From assembly GCF_009184865.1 (NCBI RefSeq), contig NZ_CP045096.1, positions 1,550,001 through 1,614,000 on the forward strand: a stretch of 64,000 nucleotides of DNA, given 5' to 3'. Positions 40,319 to 48,486 of this stretch are shown piece after piece. Source of the DNA: Streptomyces phaeolivaceus. GTDB lineage: Bacteria > Actinomycetota > Actinomycetes > Streptomycetales > Streptomycetaceae. The translations under genes were made by a program, and so were the position numbers. The notes beneath the pieces are model-generated. The model did not search any database, was not told the DNA's origin, and was given only the letters and a program-made list of their open reading frames with translations. How positions within the stretch are numbered: position 1 is the stretch's first letter; every line of letters begins with the position of its first letter.

Positions 40319-40996
40319 TTACGCCTCGGCAGGCTCCTCGGCCGGCGCCTCGGCTTCGACGTGGTCCACGTCGGAGTGCTCGGCGTCGGAGTGCTCGGCG
40401 GCGTTCTGCGACTTGCCGGGGTTGGCCTTCGCTTCCGCCTTGCGGGCTTCCTGCGCCTGCCGGGCCTCGGCCATCGCCTCGGTCTTCTTCTTGTGCGGAC
40501 CGAGGACCATGATCATGTTTCGGCCGTCCTGCTTCGGGTTCGACTCGACGAACCCGAGGTCCTCGACGTCCGAGGCGAGACGCTGCAGCAGTCGGTAGCC
40601 CAGCTCGGGCCGGGACTGCTCGCGACCACGGAACATGATCGTGATCTTGACCTTGTCGCCCTGCTTGAGGAACCGGACGACGTGACCCTTCTTGGTGTCA
40701 TAGTCGTGCGGGTCGATCTTCGGCCGGAGCTTCATCTCCTTGATGACCGTGTGCGCCTGGTTCTTGCGCGCCTCACGGGCCTTCATGGCCGACTCGTACT
40801 TGAACTTCCCGTAGTCCATGAGCTTGCAGACCGGCGGACGTGCGTTCGCGGCCACCTCGACCAGGTCGAGGTCGTACTCCTGCGCAAGCTCCAGGGCCTT
40901 GGCAAGCGGAACAATCCCGACCTGCTCGCCGCTGGGACCGACAAGTCGCACCTCGGGAACGCGAATCCGGTCGTTGATGCGGGGCTCGGCGCTGAT
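40319..40996 (-). CDS. infC: Translation initiation factor IF-3 (AUC start proposed)
   Basis: A 225-aa IF-3: N-domain (about 1-75, [20 protein letters not shown]), linker, and C-domain (about 85-170, [39 protein letters not shown]). An acidic/Ala extension of ~45 residues at the C-terminus is common in actinobacteria. The Shine-Dalgarno GAGGAGG is followed after 4 nt by ATC (40996-40994), exactly where the conserved ISAEPRIND begins. No ATG or GTG has such a site; a GTG at 41023 (WCYRGGS) would place the Shine-Dalgarno inside the coding region. Non-AUG starts (AUU/AUC) are the known autoregulatory feature of infC in other bacteria. Confidence 0.93.
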   Translation of the reverse strand: MSAEPRINDRIRVPEVRLVGPSGEQVGIVPLAKALELAQEYDLDLVEVAANARPPVCKLMDYGKFKYESAMKAREARKNQAHTVIKEMKLRPKIDPHDYDTKKGHVVRFLKQGDKVKITIMFRGREQSRPELGYRLLQRLASDVEDLGFVESNPKQDGRNMIMVLGPHKKKTEAMAEARQAQEARKAEAKANPGKSQNAAEHSDAEHSDVDHVEAEAPAEEPAEA

Positions 40997-41080
40997 GGAT
41001 CCTCCTCGGTAGCACCACACGACGGTCTGGCGGACCGCCGCGTTATGTCTGGTTGACATCAGGACCAACCATCAGGAGCC

Positions 41081-41114
41081 ATGAAAAATGCCCCGGACGG
41101 GACACAGGCGGGGC
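41081..41114 (-). terminator. Attenuator in the infC leader
   Basis: On the minus strand GCCCCG ... CGGGGC (41114-41109 with 41095-41090) is followed immediately by ATTTTTC (41089-41083), a canonical hairpin plus U-tract. It lies 85-118 nt upstream of the infC start, inside the transcript. This fits transcription attenuation of the infC operon, as described for L20 leaders in Firmicutes; a competing anti-terminator pairing is possible with the CCGCGGG-rich segment upstream. Confidence 0.7.
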
Positions 41115-41302
41115 TCCATGTACTGCCGGAGCACCGCCGCGGGTGTCCCGCGGGGCGCAGTATCGGACGACTCCACCGTCCGTACGGAACGGTGGGGGCC
41201 GTCTGACCGGGTGACCTGCCGTCCCATGGGGACGATCAGGTGGGAGTTCGGAGCCTCCACTTGCGGGCCGGGCACACAAGTGTCCAGCCGGTCGTTGGCA
41301 CA

Positions 41303-41332
41303 ACCATACCGGGTGGAAACCTGACGTGCCAA
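41303..41332 (-). promoter_or_regulatory. Vegetative promoter of infC-rpmI-rplT
   Basis: On the minus strand TTGGCA (41332-41327) and TATGGT (41308-41303) are separated by 18 bp, close to the principal-sigma consensus. The predicted start near 41296 gives a ~300-nt leader containing the attenuator. Confidence 0.65.
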
Positions 41333-41392
41333 TCCGGGTGCGACGGGCTCCCGCAGGCCGGGGCGTGGGCGCCGGGGCCTATCGTGTGGGGC

Positions 41393-41749
41393 ATGAGTGA
41401 CACCCCTCCTGAGAACCCCGACTTCGACTCGATGACCCGCGACATCGCCGAGGTCCCCGCGGTCGAGGTGATCGTGACGGTCGCCGTCAATCTGATGAGC
41501 GCCGCCGCCGTGAAGCTCGGTCTGACCGAGGAGGGCGACAAGTACAAGGACCTGGACGAGGCCCGCAAGCTGGTCACCGCCCTCGCCGGCCTGCTGGACG
41601 CGTCCACGACCGAGATCAGCTCCTTCCACGCGGCCCCGTTGCGCGACGGTCTGAAGTCGCTGCAGCTGGCGTTCCGCGAGGCGTCGCTCGTCCCGGACGA
41701 GCCGGGCCAGGGTCCGGGCGAGAAGTACACCGGCCCGATCTACGGCTAG
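41393..41749 (+). CDS. DUF1844 family protein
   Basis: A 118-aa soluble helical protein starting at ATG 41393 (MSDTPPENPDFDSMTRDIAE). The conserved core is VPAVEVIVTVAVNLMSAAAV, KLGLTEEGDKYKDLDEARKL and VTALAGLLD. The family is widespread in actinobacteria, and in my recollection often next to infC; its function is unknown. It is divergent from infC. Confidence 0.88.
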   Translation: MSDTPPENPDFDSMTRDIAEVPAVEVIVTVAVNLMSAAAVKLGLTEEGDKYKDLDEARKLVTALAGLLDASTTEISSFHAAPLRDGLKSLQLAFREASLVPDEPGQGPGEKYTGPIYG

Positions 41750-41750
41750 T

Positions 41751-41790
41751 CCCGTACGTGAGCGGCTTCTCCCGTACGTGAGCGACTACT
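41751..41790. repeat. 20-bp tandem duplication
   Basis: CCCGTACGTGAGCGGCTTCT is followed directly by CCCGTACGTGAGCGACTACT (two mismatches). It lies between the DUF1844 stop and the convergent sseB-type gene, and covers that gene's last bases. Confidence 0.75.
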
Positions 41791-42517
41791 CGCGTACGTA
41801 CAAGGGCTCGCCCGGAGGCGTCGTCCCGGCCGGCAGCAGTGCCAGGTCGAGGCCGCGCACCAGGCGGGCCCGCAGTGTGTCGTCGGCGGCGAGGCGGCCG
41901 GCGACGGACCGCGCGGCCTCCGCCGGGGGCGTGGCCGGGTCCAGGACCAGGGCGAGGGTGCCGTCGGCCTCGCCGGGGCCGAGATGGGCGCGGAGCACGG
42001 CCGGTTCGGCGGCGACGGCGGCGCGTACGGCGTCACGGACGGCCGGGTCGGCGAGCGGGTCGGTGGTGGTGCGGCCCTCGGCGACCGCGAGCAGGGCCCG
42101 GCCGGTCAGCTCGTAGGGGACGGGGCCCGCGAGGTCGAGGACGATCGTGTCGGCCTTCTCGTGCGCGGCGGCCTGGAGCGCCTGACGCAGGGGTACGGCG
42201 ACGGGGCGGGCGGCGGGGTCCCAGCGGGCGAGGCTGTCGGTGGAGGTGAACGCGGGCAGGGCGGTACGGCCGCCGGCCTTCAGGGTGGGGACGGCCATGT
42301 CGCTGGTCTTCTCGCGGCGCAGTCCGTTCTCGTCCACCTCGACCTCGCCGAGCACGGCCACGACGGGCACCAGCAGGCGGGCGTCCTTGAGGGCTTCGAG
42401 GACGGGACCCACGGCGCTCCGGTCGGCGGCCCAGGCGGTGAGCGCGGCGCTCAGCCGGGGGTCGGCGGAGCCGTCGTCGTCGGAGAAGCCGGGGTCGGGA
42501 ATGTTCTTGTTCGCCAC
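41786..42517 (-). CDS. SseB family protein
   Basis: A 243-aa protein from GTG 42517. The N-terminal half is the SseB domain (PF07179; LLVPVVAVLGEVEVDENGLR, SDMAVPTLKAGGRTALPAFT and STDSLARWDP). A second, helical half (about 135-240) is variable. It is cytoplasmic. Family members have no firmly established biochemical role in actinobacteria. It is a single gene convergent with the DUF1844 gene. Confidence 0.88.
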   Translation of the reverse strand: MANKNIPDPGFSDDDGSADPRLSAALTAWAADRSAVGPVLEALKDARLLVPVVAVLGEVEVDENGLRREKTSDMAVPTLKAGGRTALPAFTSTDSLARWDPAARPVAVPLRQALQAAAHEKADTIVLDLAGPVPYELTGRALLAVAEGRTTTDPLADPAVRDAVRAAVAAEPAVLRAHLGPGEADGTLALVLDPATPPAEAARSVAGRLAADDTLRARLVRGLDLALLPAGTTPPGEPLYVRE

Positions 42518-42686
42518 GGTCGTCGACCCTATCGGTCCTCTCGCGGGAGTCTGCGGGGAGTCTCCCGGCCGTTCGGCGGGGCCGGAAACGTGACGGTCAC
42601 AACACTCACGGTTTTCTCAGCCATCCCTGACAAGCATCTAACAATCGCCTAACCACACGCACAGCGCGGCGCAGAACCATCACGGC

Positions 42687-43784
42687 ATGTCCTCTCCGAG
42701 AGCCCGTCGCCGCGCCCGTACGTCCGGGCGCCGTCCGCTCGTCCATCTCGCGCTCGCCGCGCTCGTCCTGGTGGGCGGCACGGCCGCCGGGACGGTGTTC
42801 ATGAGGGCCCAGGCGCAGGACGGCGGGGGTTCGGCCGTATCGTCGTCGGCGTCATCGTCGGTATCGCCCTCGGCCTCCGCCTCCACCGCGCCGGGTGCGG
42901 ACACGGTCGCCGAGGAGGCTTCTGTGGAATCTGTGGCGGTCCCCGAGGTGGACCACGACGAGCTGCTGGCGACGGCCCTGGCGGACGTGTCCGTCGAGGA
43001 CGGGGCGGCGGTGTCCGTGGCGGTGCTCGACGTGGCGTCCGGGGACTCGGCGGTGTACGGGGACACGCGGTTCGACACCGCGAGCATCGTGAAGATGGAC
43101 ATCCTCGCGGCGCTGCTGCTCCAGGCGCAGGACGCGGACCGGCGGCTGACCGCGCAGGAGCGGACGTACGCCTCCGCGATGATCCGGAACAGCGACAACG
43201 TCTCCGCGACGGCGCTGTGGAAGGCCATCGGGCAGGCGGACGGTCTCGACGCGGCGAACGAGCGGTTCGGGCTGACGGAGACCGAGGGCGGCGACGGGCT
43301 GTACTGGGGGCTCACCCAGACCACGGCCGCCGATCAACTCGCCCTGCTCCAGCAGGTGTTCGGGGACGACAGCTCCGAGCTGAGCGAGGCCTCACGGGCG
43401 TACGTCCAGGAGCTGATGGGCCTGATCGCGGAGGGGCAGGACTGGGGTGTCTCGGCGGCGGCGACGGGCGGGGCGACGGGGTCCGCCTTCGCGCTGAAGA
43501 ACGGCTGGCTGCCGCGCACCGCCACCGGGCTGTGGGACATCAACAGCGTCGGCCGGGTCACCGTGGACGACCGGTCGTACCTGGTCGCCGTGGTGTCCGA
43601 CGGCAACACCACGAAGGCCAAGGGGATCACGCTGGTCGAGACGGCGGCGAAGGCGGCGGTCTCGGTGTTCACGGACGCGGCGGATGCGACGGACTCGACG
43701 CAGTCGACGCAGTCGGCGGAGTCGGCGGAGTCGGCGGAGTCGGCGGATGTGACGACGGCTGCGGGGACTGCCACGACGTCGTAG
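42687..43784 (+). CDS. Secreted serine hydrolase, class A beta-lactamase-like
   Basis: A 365-aa exported protein with an N-terminal membrane/signal segment (about 20-40, LALAALVLVGGTAAGTVF) and a Ser-rich spacer (about 50-75). The penicillin-binding fold carries SxxK as SIVK in FDTASIVKMDILAALL, SDN in MIRNSDNVSATALW, and the third-motif position as KNG (FALKNGWLP) rather than KTG/KSG. It lacks a clear omega-loop Glu of true beta-lactamases, so a D,D-peptidase or esterase is as likely. The last ~35 residues are an S-A-E/T-rich tail made by a GTCGGCGGA tandem repeat. Function inferred only. Confidence 0.85.
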   Translation: MSSPRARRRARTSGRRPLVHLALAALVLVGGTAAGTVFMRAQAQDGGGSAVSSSASSSVSPSASASTAPGADTVAEEASVESVAVPEVDHDELLATALADVSVEDGAAVSVAVLDVASGDSAVYGDTRFDTASIVKMDILAALLLQAQDADRRLTAQERTYASAMIRNSDNVSATALWKAIGQADGLDAANERFGLTETEGGDGLYWGLTQTTAADQLALLQQVFGDDSSELSEASRAYVQELMGLIAEGQDWGVSAAATGGATGSAFALKNGWLPRTATGLWDINSVGRVTVDDRSYLVAVVSDGNTTKAKGITLVETAAKAAVSVFTDAADATDSTQSTQSAESAESAESADVTTAAGTATTS

Positions 43785-43817
43785 GCGTATCGGGGGGCAG
43801 AGAGGCGGGCGTGGGGA

Positions 43818-45032
43818 TCAGACGACGTACTCGTGGGGGCGGCCTCGGCCCCGGCCGCGCCAGACGACCACGGCGGTGACCAGCAAGATCACCCCGAGGC
43901 CGCCCGCGGCGGGGGCGGTCCAGCCGGCGGTGGGGTCCTCCTCCTCGACCGGGTCCGGGCCGGAGCCGAAGTACTTGCCGCCGTACGACGCGGTCTTGAG
44001 GTCGTCGGACGTGAGCCTGCCGCCCTCCTCGATGGCGGCGGCCGGGTCGACGAAGCCGAAGCCCCGGGAGTCGTCGCGGCCACCCACGGGGGCCTCCCTG
44101 GCGGTGTCCTCCAGGAGGCGCTTGACCTGGGCGGGGGTCAGGTCCGGGTGGGCCGCCTTGACGAGGGCGGCGGCGCCGGAAACGAAGGCCGCGGCGGCGC
44201 TGGTGCCCCAGCCCTCGTAGTACTTGCGGTCCGGGTCGGCGATGACGACGTCCATGCCGGGGGCGCTGACGGTGGCGTACCAGCGGCGGGTGGAGAAGGG
44301 GGCGCGGTCGCCGTCCTCGTCGACGGCGGTCACCGCGATCACGCCCGGATAGGCCGCCGGGTAGGAGACGTGGTCGCCCTTCTCGCCGCCGTTGCCCGCC
44401 GAGGCGACCACGATCGAGCCCTTCGACAGGGCGTACTGGACGGCGGCGTCCTCGGAGGGTTCCGGGTGGGCGGACTCGGAGTCGTCGCCGAGGGAGAGGT
44501 TGATGACGTCGACGTCCTGGTCGGCGGCCCAGCGGATGCCCTCGGCGAGGGCGTTGCCACGGGTGCTGCGGGCCTTGGCGCGGGACGGGTCGCCGTCCTC
44601 GAGGATGACGCGGACGGGGAGGATCCTCGCCTCGGGGGCGATGCCGAGAACGCCCTCGGAGTCGTTCACCCCGTGTCCGTGTCCGGCGATGATCCCGGCC
44701 ATGGCGGTGCCGTGGCGGGCCCAGGAGCGGTCGCCGCGCGAGGCCCCGAAGCCGACCATGTCCTTCGTCGGCAGGATGTTGCCGGCCAGGTCGGGGTGCT
44801 CGTCGTCCACGCCGGTGTCCAGCACCGCGACGGTGATCCCGGCGCCCTTCGTGGTACGCCACGCCTCCTGGGTGCGCATCGCGCCCAGCGCCCACTGCTG
44901 CTCCCGGATGCTGTCGGCGTGCGCCGCGGTGGACGGCAGCAGGGCCAGGGAGGCGGCGAGGGGGACGCTGAGGAGGGCGAGGCCCAGGGGGCGACGACAG
45001 CGCGCGGCGGTACTCGCTTTGTCGGCTTTCAT
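43818..45032 (-). CDS. Mycosin-type S8 serine protease, membrane-anchored
   Basis: A 404-aa subtilase. A signal peptide (to about residue 39, LPSTAAHA) is followed by the catalytic triad: Asp in VAVLDTGVDDEHPDLAG, His in ARHGTAMAGIIAGHGHG and Ser in WGTSAAAAFVSGAAALV, with oxyanion Asn in VASAGNGGEKG. A C-terminal helix (GGLGVILLVTAVVVW) and Arg-rich tail anchor it with the protease outside. This is the mycosin layout associated with type VII secretion. The ATG overlaps the upstream proline-rich membrane-protein gene (ATGA). No EccC, EccD or WXG100 gene is in the window. Confidence 0.93.
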   Translation of the reverse strand: MKADKASTAARCRRPLGLALLSVPLAASLALLPSTAAHADSIREQQWALGAMRTQEAWRTTKGAGITVAVLDTGVDDEHPDLAGNILPTKDMVGFGASRGDRSWARHGTAMAGIIAGHGHGVNDSEGVLGIAPEARILPVRVILEDGDPSRAKARSTRGNALAEGIRWAADQDVDVINLSLGDDSESAHPEPSEDAAVQYALSKGSIVVASAGNGGEKGDHVSYPAAYPGVIAVTAVDEDGDRAPFSTRRWYATVSAPGMDVVIADPDRKYYEGWGTSAAAAFVSGAAALVKAAHPDLTPAQVKRLLEDTAREAPVGGRDDSRGFGFVDPAAAIEEGGRLTSDDLKTASYGGKYFGSGPDPVEEEDPTAGWTAPAAGGLGVILLVTAVVVWRGRGRGRPHEYVV

Positions 45033-46966
45033 GAAGGCTGCTCCGTGGCGGACGCGGCGGTCCCGCGCAGGCCGCGTTCGATGCGGTCGGCGAGGCCCTT
45101 CGCCTCGTGGCCGAGGCCGGACTGGGCGGGCGCGGTGGTGGCGCCGGCCTTCATCGCGTCCTCGGCGGACTGTGGTTCGGTGACGGTACGGCCGTCGGCG
45201 AAGCCGGAGACGGCGTAGACGACGACGGGGACGTCGGTGAGGACGGAGATCGTCCAGGAGGCCCGCTGCTCGTCGCCGAAGCCGGCGGCGACGGTGTCCT
45301 CGGCGGCGTAGGGGCGCGGCATCAGGTCGGTACGGCGGTCGAGGCCGTCCTTGGTGAAGCGGTTCCTGAGCGCGGTCATGGTGGCGGCGTCGGTCTTGGT
45401 GAACATCAGGCCGACGGTGGTGACATTGCTCTCGGTCGCGTCGGTGTAGGTGGCGCGCAGCAGCCGCAGACAGCCCACCGGGGCGAGGGCCTTGCGCAGC
45501 AGCGGGTCGAAGGCGTCCGCGCAGCCACTGTCGGGCGCGACGGCGATCCGGGTCCAGGTACGGTCGGTGCCACCGGGTCCGGCGCCCTCGCCCCGGACGG
45601 TGGGCGGGAAGAGTTCGTCGACGGGTACGCCGTGCCAGAGCTGTCCGGCCACCGCGAAGGTGTCGCGGGAGGTGTCGGCGCCGGCGTCCCCGGTGAGCCA
45701 ACTCCCGGCCGCCGCACCGCCGATGAGTCCGACGCCGAGCACCACGCACACGGCCACGGCCGCCGCCCGCGCCTTGGTGGACCGGGGCCTGCGCCGCCCG
45801 TCGTAGGACTCGGTGGGCGTCCAGGGCGAGGTGTCGGGCTGTGCGAACGTCACGAAGGGCCGTCCGGCGGAGGCCCCGTGGACACCGTCGAGCGCTTCGG
45901 CGGACCGCCGCGACGCACCCGACGGCGGCTGCCAGCCACCGGGGCGCTCGGGCGTCAGGGGCCGTGGCCGGGGCGTCCCCTCCGGACGGACCTCCTCGGG
46001 CAGCGGACCACGACGTGGCCCCGGCGTCGGGGGTACTGCCGACGACGGAGCGTCCGACGCCGGTGCGGCTGCCGGTGGGGCGGCTGCCGGTGGGGCCGAC
46101 GGTGGCACGGAGGCGGCGCCGGCCGGGCGGCTTGTGCGGGGTGCCGAGGCGGGGGGCGCTCCGGGCGTACGGGGTGCCGAGGCCGGGGCCTCTCCGGGCG
46201 TACGGCGTGCCGTGGCGTCGGGGGAACGGGGCGGCCGGCGGCCGGCGGTCGAGGCCGGGTCGGTGTCGCGGGCGCCCGCGCGCCGCGCGTCCGCGCGCGG
46301 GGGCGGCGGCTCGTCCGGGAAGCGGGCCGAGGCCGCGGGCGGGGCGTCCGGGGTGCGGGGCGATGTGGCCGGCGGAGCGTCCGGGAAGCGGGCGGAGGCC
46401 GGCGGGGGCGGTGGGGTGGCGGGGGTGCCGTTGTTCTGGTTCGCGGTGCGCCGGAAGTCGGCGAAGCGCGGGTGTTCGGCGCGGCGCTGGGTGGTCGCGC
46501 CGTCCGCGAGGGAACCGCGTACGGAGGTCTGCCCGGAGGGCCGGCCGGTGCCGCGCTCCGCGTCCTGGCCGGTCGTCGTCTGCCGGAGGCCGTTCGGGGA
46601 GCCCTGGCCGGGACCGTGCGCGCGGGAAGGCGTGGGCCTGACCTGGGGGCCGGAACTCTGCCTGTTCTCCGTGGTGTTCGTCGCGTCGGGGCCGTAGGGG
46701 CGCCGTTGCGCGTCCGTCGTGCCCGGGTGCCGTGCGTCGCGGGGCGGGGTGCCCGGCGCCGTGGACGGGCGGGGCGGGGTGCCGGGCCGGGCGGGCGTGC
46801 CCGTCGCCGGCGGACGCTGCGGGCGGGGCGGGGCGCCCGGGGTCGTGAAGTCCGGCGGTGTCGTGCCCGGTGTGGCGGTCGACCGATCGTGGGCCGGTGG
46901 TATGGACGGGCGGGGTGGGGCCGGTGGGCGTGGGGGGATGGAGGCGCGGCGCGCTTCCGTGCTCAT
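45029..46966 (-). CDS. Proline-rich single-pass membrane protein coupled to mycosin
   Basis: A 645-aa protein. Residues 1-~385 are low-complexity Pro/Ala/Arg/Thr/Ser (repeated SAPRTPGAPPASAPRT and ASARFPDAPP-like blocks), predicted disordered and cytoplasmic. One membrane helix (about 405-425, AAAVAVCVVLGVGLIGGAAA) precedes a ~210-residue extracytoplasmic domain (FAVAGQLWHGVPVDELFPP, APDSGCADAFDPLLRKALAP, GCLRLLRATYTD, with a Cys pair) of no family known to me. It overlaps the mycosin start by 4 nt, so the two probably act together, perhaps as protease regulator or substrate scaffold. The start at ATG 46966 is chosen because the Pro-rich region begins there. Confidence 0.8.
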   Translation of the reverse strand: MSTEARRASIPPRPPAPPRPSIPPAHDRSTATPGTTPPDFTTPGAPPRPQRPPATGTPARPGTPPRPSTAPGTPPRDARHPGTTDAQRRPYGPDATNTTENRQSSGPQVRPTPSRAHGPGQGSPNGLRQTTTGQDAERGTGRPSGQTSVRGSLADGATTQRRAEHPRFADFRRTANQNNGTPATPPPPPASARFPDAPPATSPRTPDAPPAASARFPDEPPPPRADARRAGARDTDPASTAGRRPPRSPDATARRTPGEAPASAPRTPGAPPASAPRTSRPAGAASVPPSAPPAAAPPAAAPASDAPSSAVPPTPGPRRGPLPEEVRPEGTPRPRPLTPERPGGWQPPSGASRRSAEALDGVHGASAGRPFVTFAQPDTSPWTPTESYDGRRRPRSTKARAAAVAVCVVLGVGLIGGAAAGSWLTGDAGADTSRDTFAVAGQLWHGVPVDELFPPTVRGEGAGPGGTDRTWTRIAVAPDSGCADAFDPLLRKALAPVGCLRLLRATYTDATESNVTTVGLMFTKTDAATMTALRNRFTKDGLDRRTDLMPRPYAAEDTVAAGFGDEQRASWTISVLTDVPVVVYAVSGFADGRTVTEPQSAEDAMKAGATTAPAQSGLGHEAKGLADRIERGLRGTAASATEQPS

Positions 46967-47255
46967 GCACCCCCCGTTTCCTCGTCCCGTGCCGACCCGG
47001 AGGTCGTCCGGGCGCCCGACCGCCCGTGGGAAGCGATCGTCACGCAAAACCGGGAGTCACCCCACTGACGATCCGCCGACACCACAGGGCAAGCCATACC
47101 CGTGGCAGCGGATCGGCATCCCCGTCGAGGTCGTCCCTGCGTGCGCGTCACTCTACGGGTTGGCCCCGGTCGAACGGGAACCAGTCCGCGGGACCGTGGC
47201 TTTAGCCCGGAACGTCCCCCTACCCTGCGGTAATCATGTCTGGCAGGCTTCACGC

Positions 47256-48458
47256 ATGACTGCGCGCGCCGCCGACCGGGCCCGGTACGACCGGGCCACA
47301 GCTCATCTCGACGCCCCTCTCGCGATCGTCGACCTCGACGCCTTCGACGCGAACGCCGACGACCTCCTCCGCAGGGCCGGCGGCAAGCCGATCCGCGTCG
47401 CGAGCAAGTCCGTTCGCTGCCGGGCGCTCCTGGAGCGGGTCCTGGCCCGGGAGGGCTTCGAGGGCATCATGTCGTTCACCCTCGCCGAGTCCCTGTGGCT
47501 GGCCCGTTCCGGGTTCGACGACGTCCTCCTCGCCTACCCCTCGGCCGACCACGAGGCCGTCGCCGAGCTGGCGGGCGACCCCAAGCTCGCCGCCGCGGTG
47601 ACCGTGATGGTCGACGACCCCGCCCAGCTCAGGCTGATCGACGACTCCCGGCGGGGCGGCACCGAAGTGGTGCGCGTCTGCCTGGAGTTGGACACCTCGC
47701 TGAAGCTGCTGGGCGGACGGGTGCGCGTGGGCGCGCGGCGCTCCCCGCTGCACTCCCCCGCGCAGGTCGCCGACATGGCCCGCGCGGTCGCCGAGCGCCC
47801 GGGGTTCAAGCTGGTCGGGATCATGGCGTACGAGGGTCATATCGCCGGTGTCGGCGACTCGTTGGCGGGGCGGCCGGTCCGTTCGCGGGCGATCCGGATG
47901 ATGCAGGCCACCGCGAAGAAGGAGCTGGCGGCGCGGCGGGCCGAGGTCGTGCGCGCCGTACGGCGGGTGGCGCCGGACCTGGAGTTCGTCAACGGCGGCG
48001 GCACGGGCAGTGTGCAGCACACGGCGGCGGAGGACGCGGTCACCGAGATCGGCGCCGGGTCGGGCCTGTACGTGCCCCGGCTGTTCGACAACTACACGTC
48101 GTTCAGCGGGCGTCCGGCCGCGCTGTTCGCGATGCCCGTCGTACGGCGTCCCGGGGTCGGGGTCGTCACCGTGCTGGGCGGCGGCTACCCGGCCTCCGGC
48201 GCGCCCGGCGCGGACCGGCTGCCGGTGCCGTATCTGCCGGAGGGGCTGAAGTACGACCCGCAGGAGGGGCCGGGCGAGGTGCAGACCCCGCTGCTCGGCG
48301 CGCCCGCGGACGACCTGCTGCTCGGCGACAAGGTGTGGTTCCGGCACGCCAAGGCGGGCGAGCTGTGCGAGCGGTTCGACGTGCTGCACCTGGTCGAGGG
48401 CGACGAGGTGACGTCGACGGTGCCGACGTACCGCGGCGAGGGCCATACGTTCCTGTAG
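47256..48458 (+). CDS. Amino-acid deaminase/aldolase, D-threonine aldolase-like
   Basis: A 400-aa PLP enzyme of the alanine-racemase-barrel/DSD1 group. The PLP Lys lies in IRVASKSVRCRALLERVL. Other markers are AIVDLDAFDANADDLL, VCLELDTSLKLLGGRVRVG, VGIMAYEGHIAGVGD, FVNGGGTGSVQHTA and, near the C-terminus, the metal-binding region around RHAKAGELCERF. Family members cleave or deaminate D-3-hydroxyamino acids such as D-threonine or D-serine. The substrate is not decided by sequence. The start is ATG 47256. Confidence 0.87.
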   Translation: MTARAADRARYDRATAHLDAPLAIVDLDAFDANADDLLRRAGGKPIRVASKSVRCRALLERVLAREGFEGIMSFTLAESLWLARSGFDDVLLAYPSADHEAVAELAGDPKLAAAVTVMVDDPAQLRLIDDSRRGGTEVVRVCLELDTSLKLLGGRVRVGARRSPLHSPAQVADMARAVAERPGFKLVGIMAYEGHIAGVGDSLAGRPVRSRAIRMMQATAKKELAARRAEVVRAVRRVAPDLEFVNGGGTGSVQHTAAEDAVTEIGAGSGLYVPRLFDNYTSFSGRPAALFAMPVVRRPGVGVVTVLGGGYPASGAPGADRLPVPYLPEGLKYDPQEGPGEVQTPLLGAPADDLLLGDKVWFRHAKAGELCERFDVLHLVEGDEVTSTVPTYRGEGHTFL

Positions 48459-48486
48459 GCCGGAGTTCCCGACGCCCGGGACGGGT

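Noticed and set aside
43818..46970. A single ~1050-codon minus-strand frame spanning protease and Pro-rich gene
   Set aside because: Its first two thirds are an Arg/Pro shadow in the wrong frame; the two real genes overlap by 4 nt in different frames.
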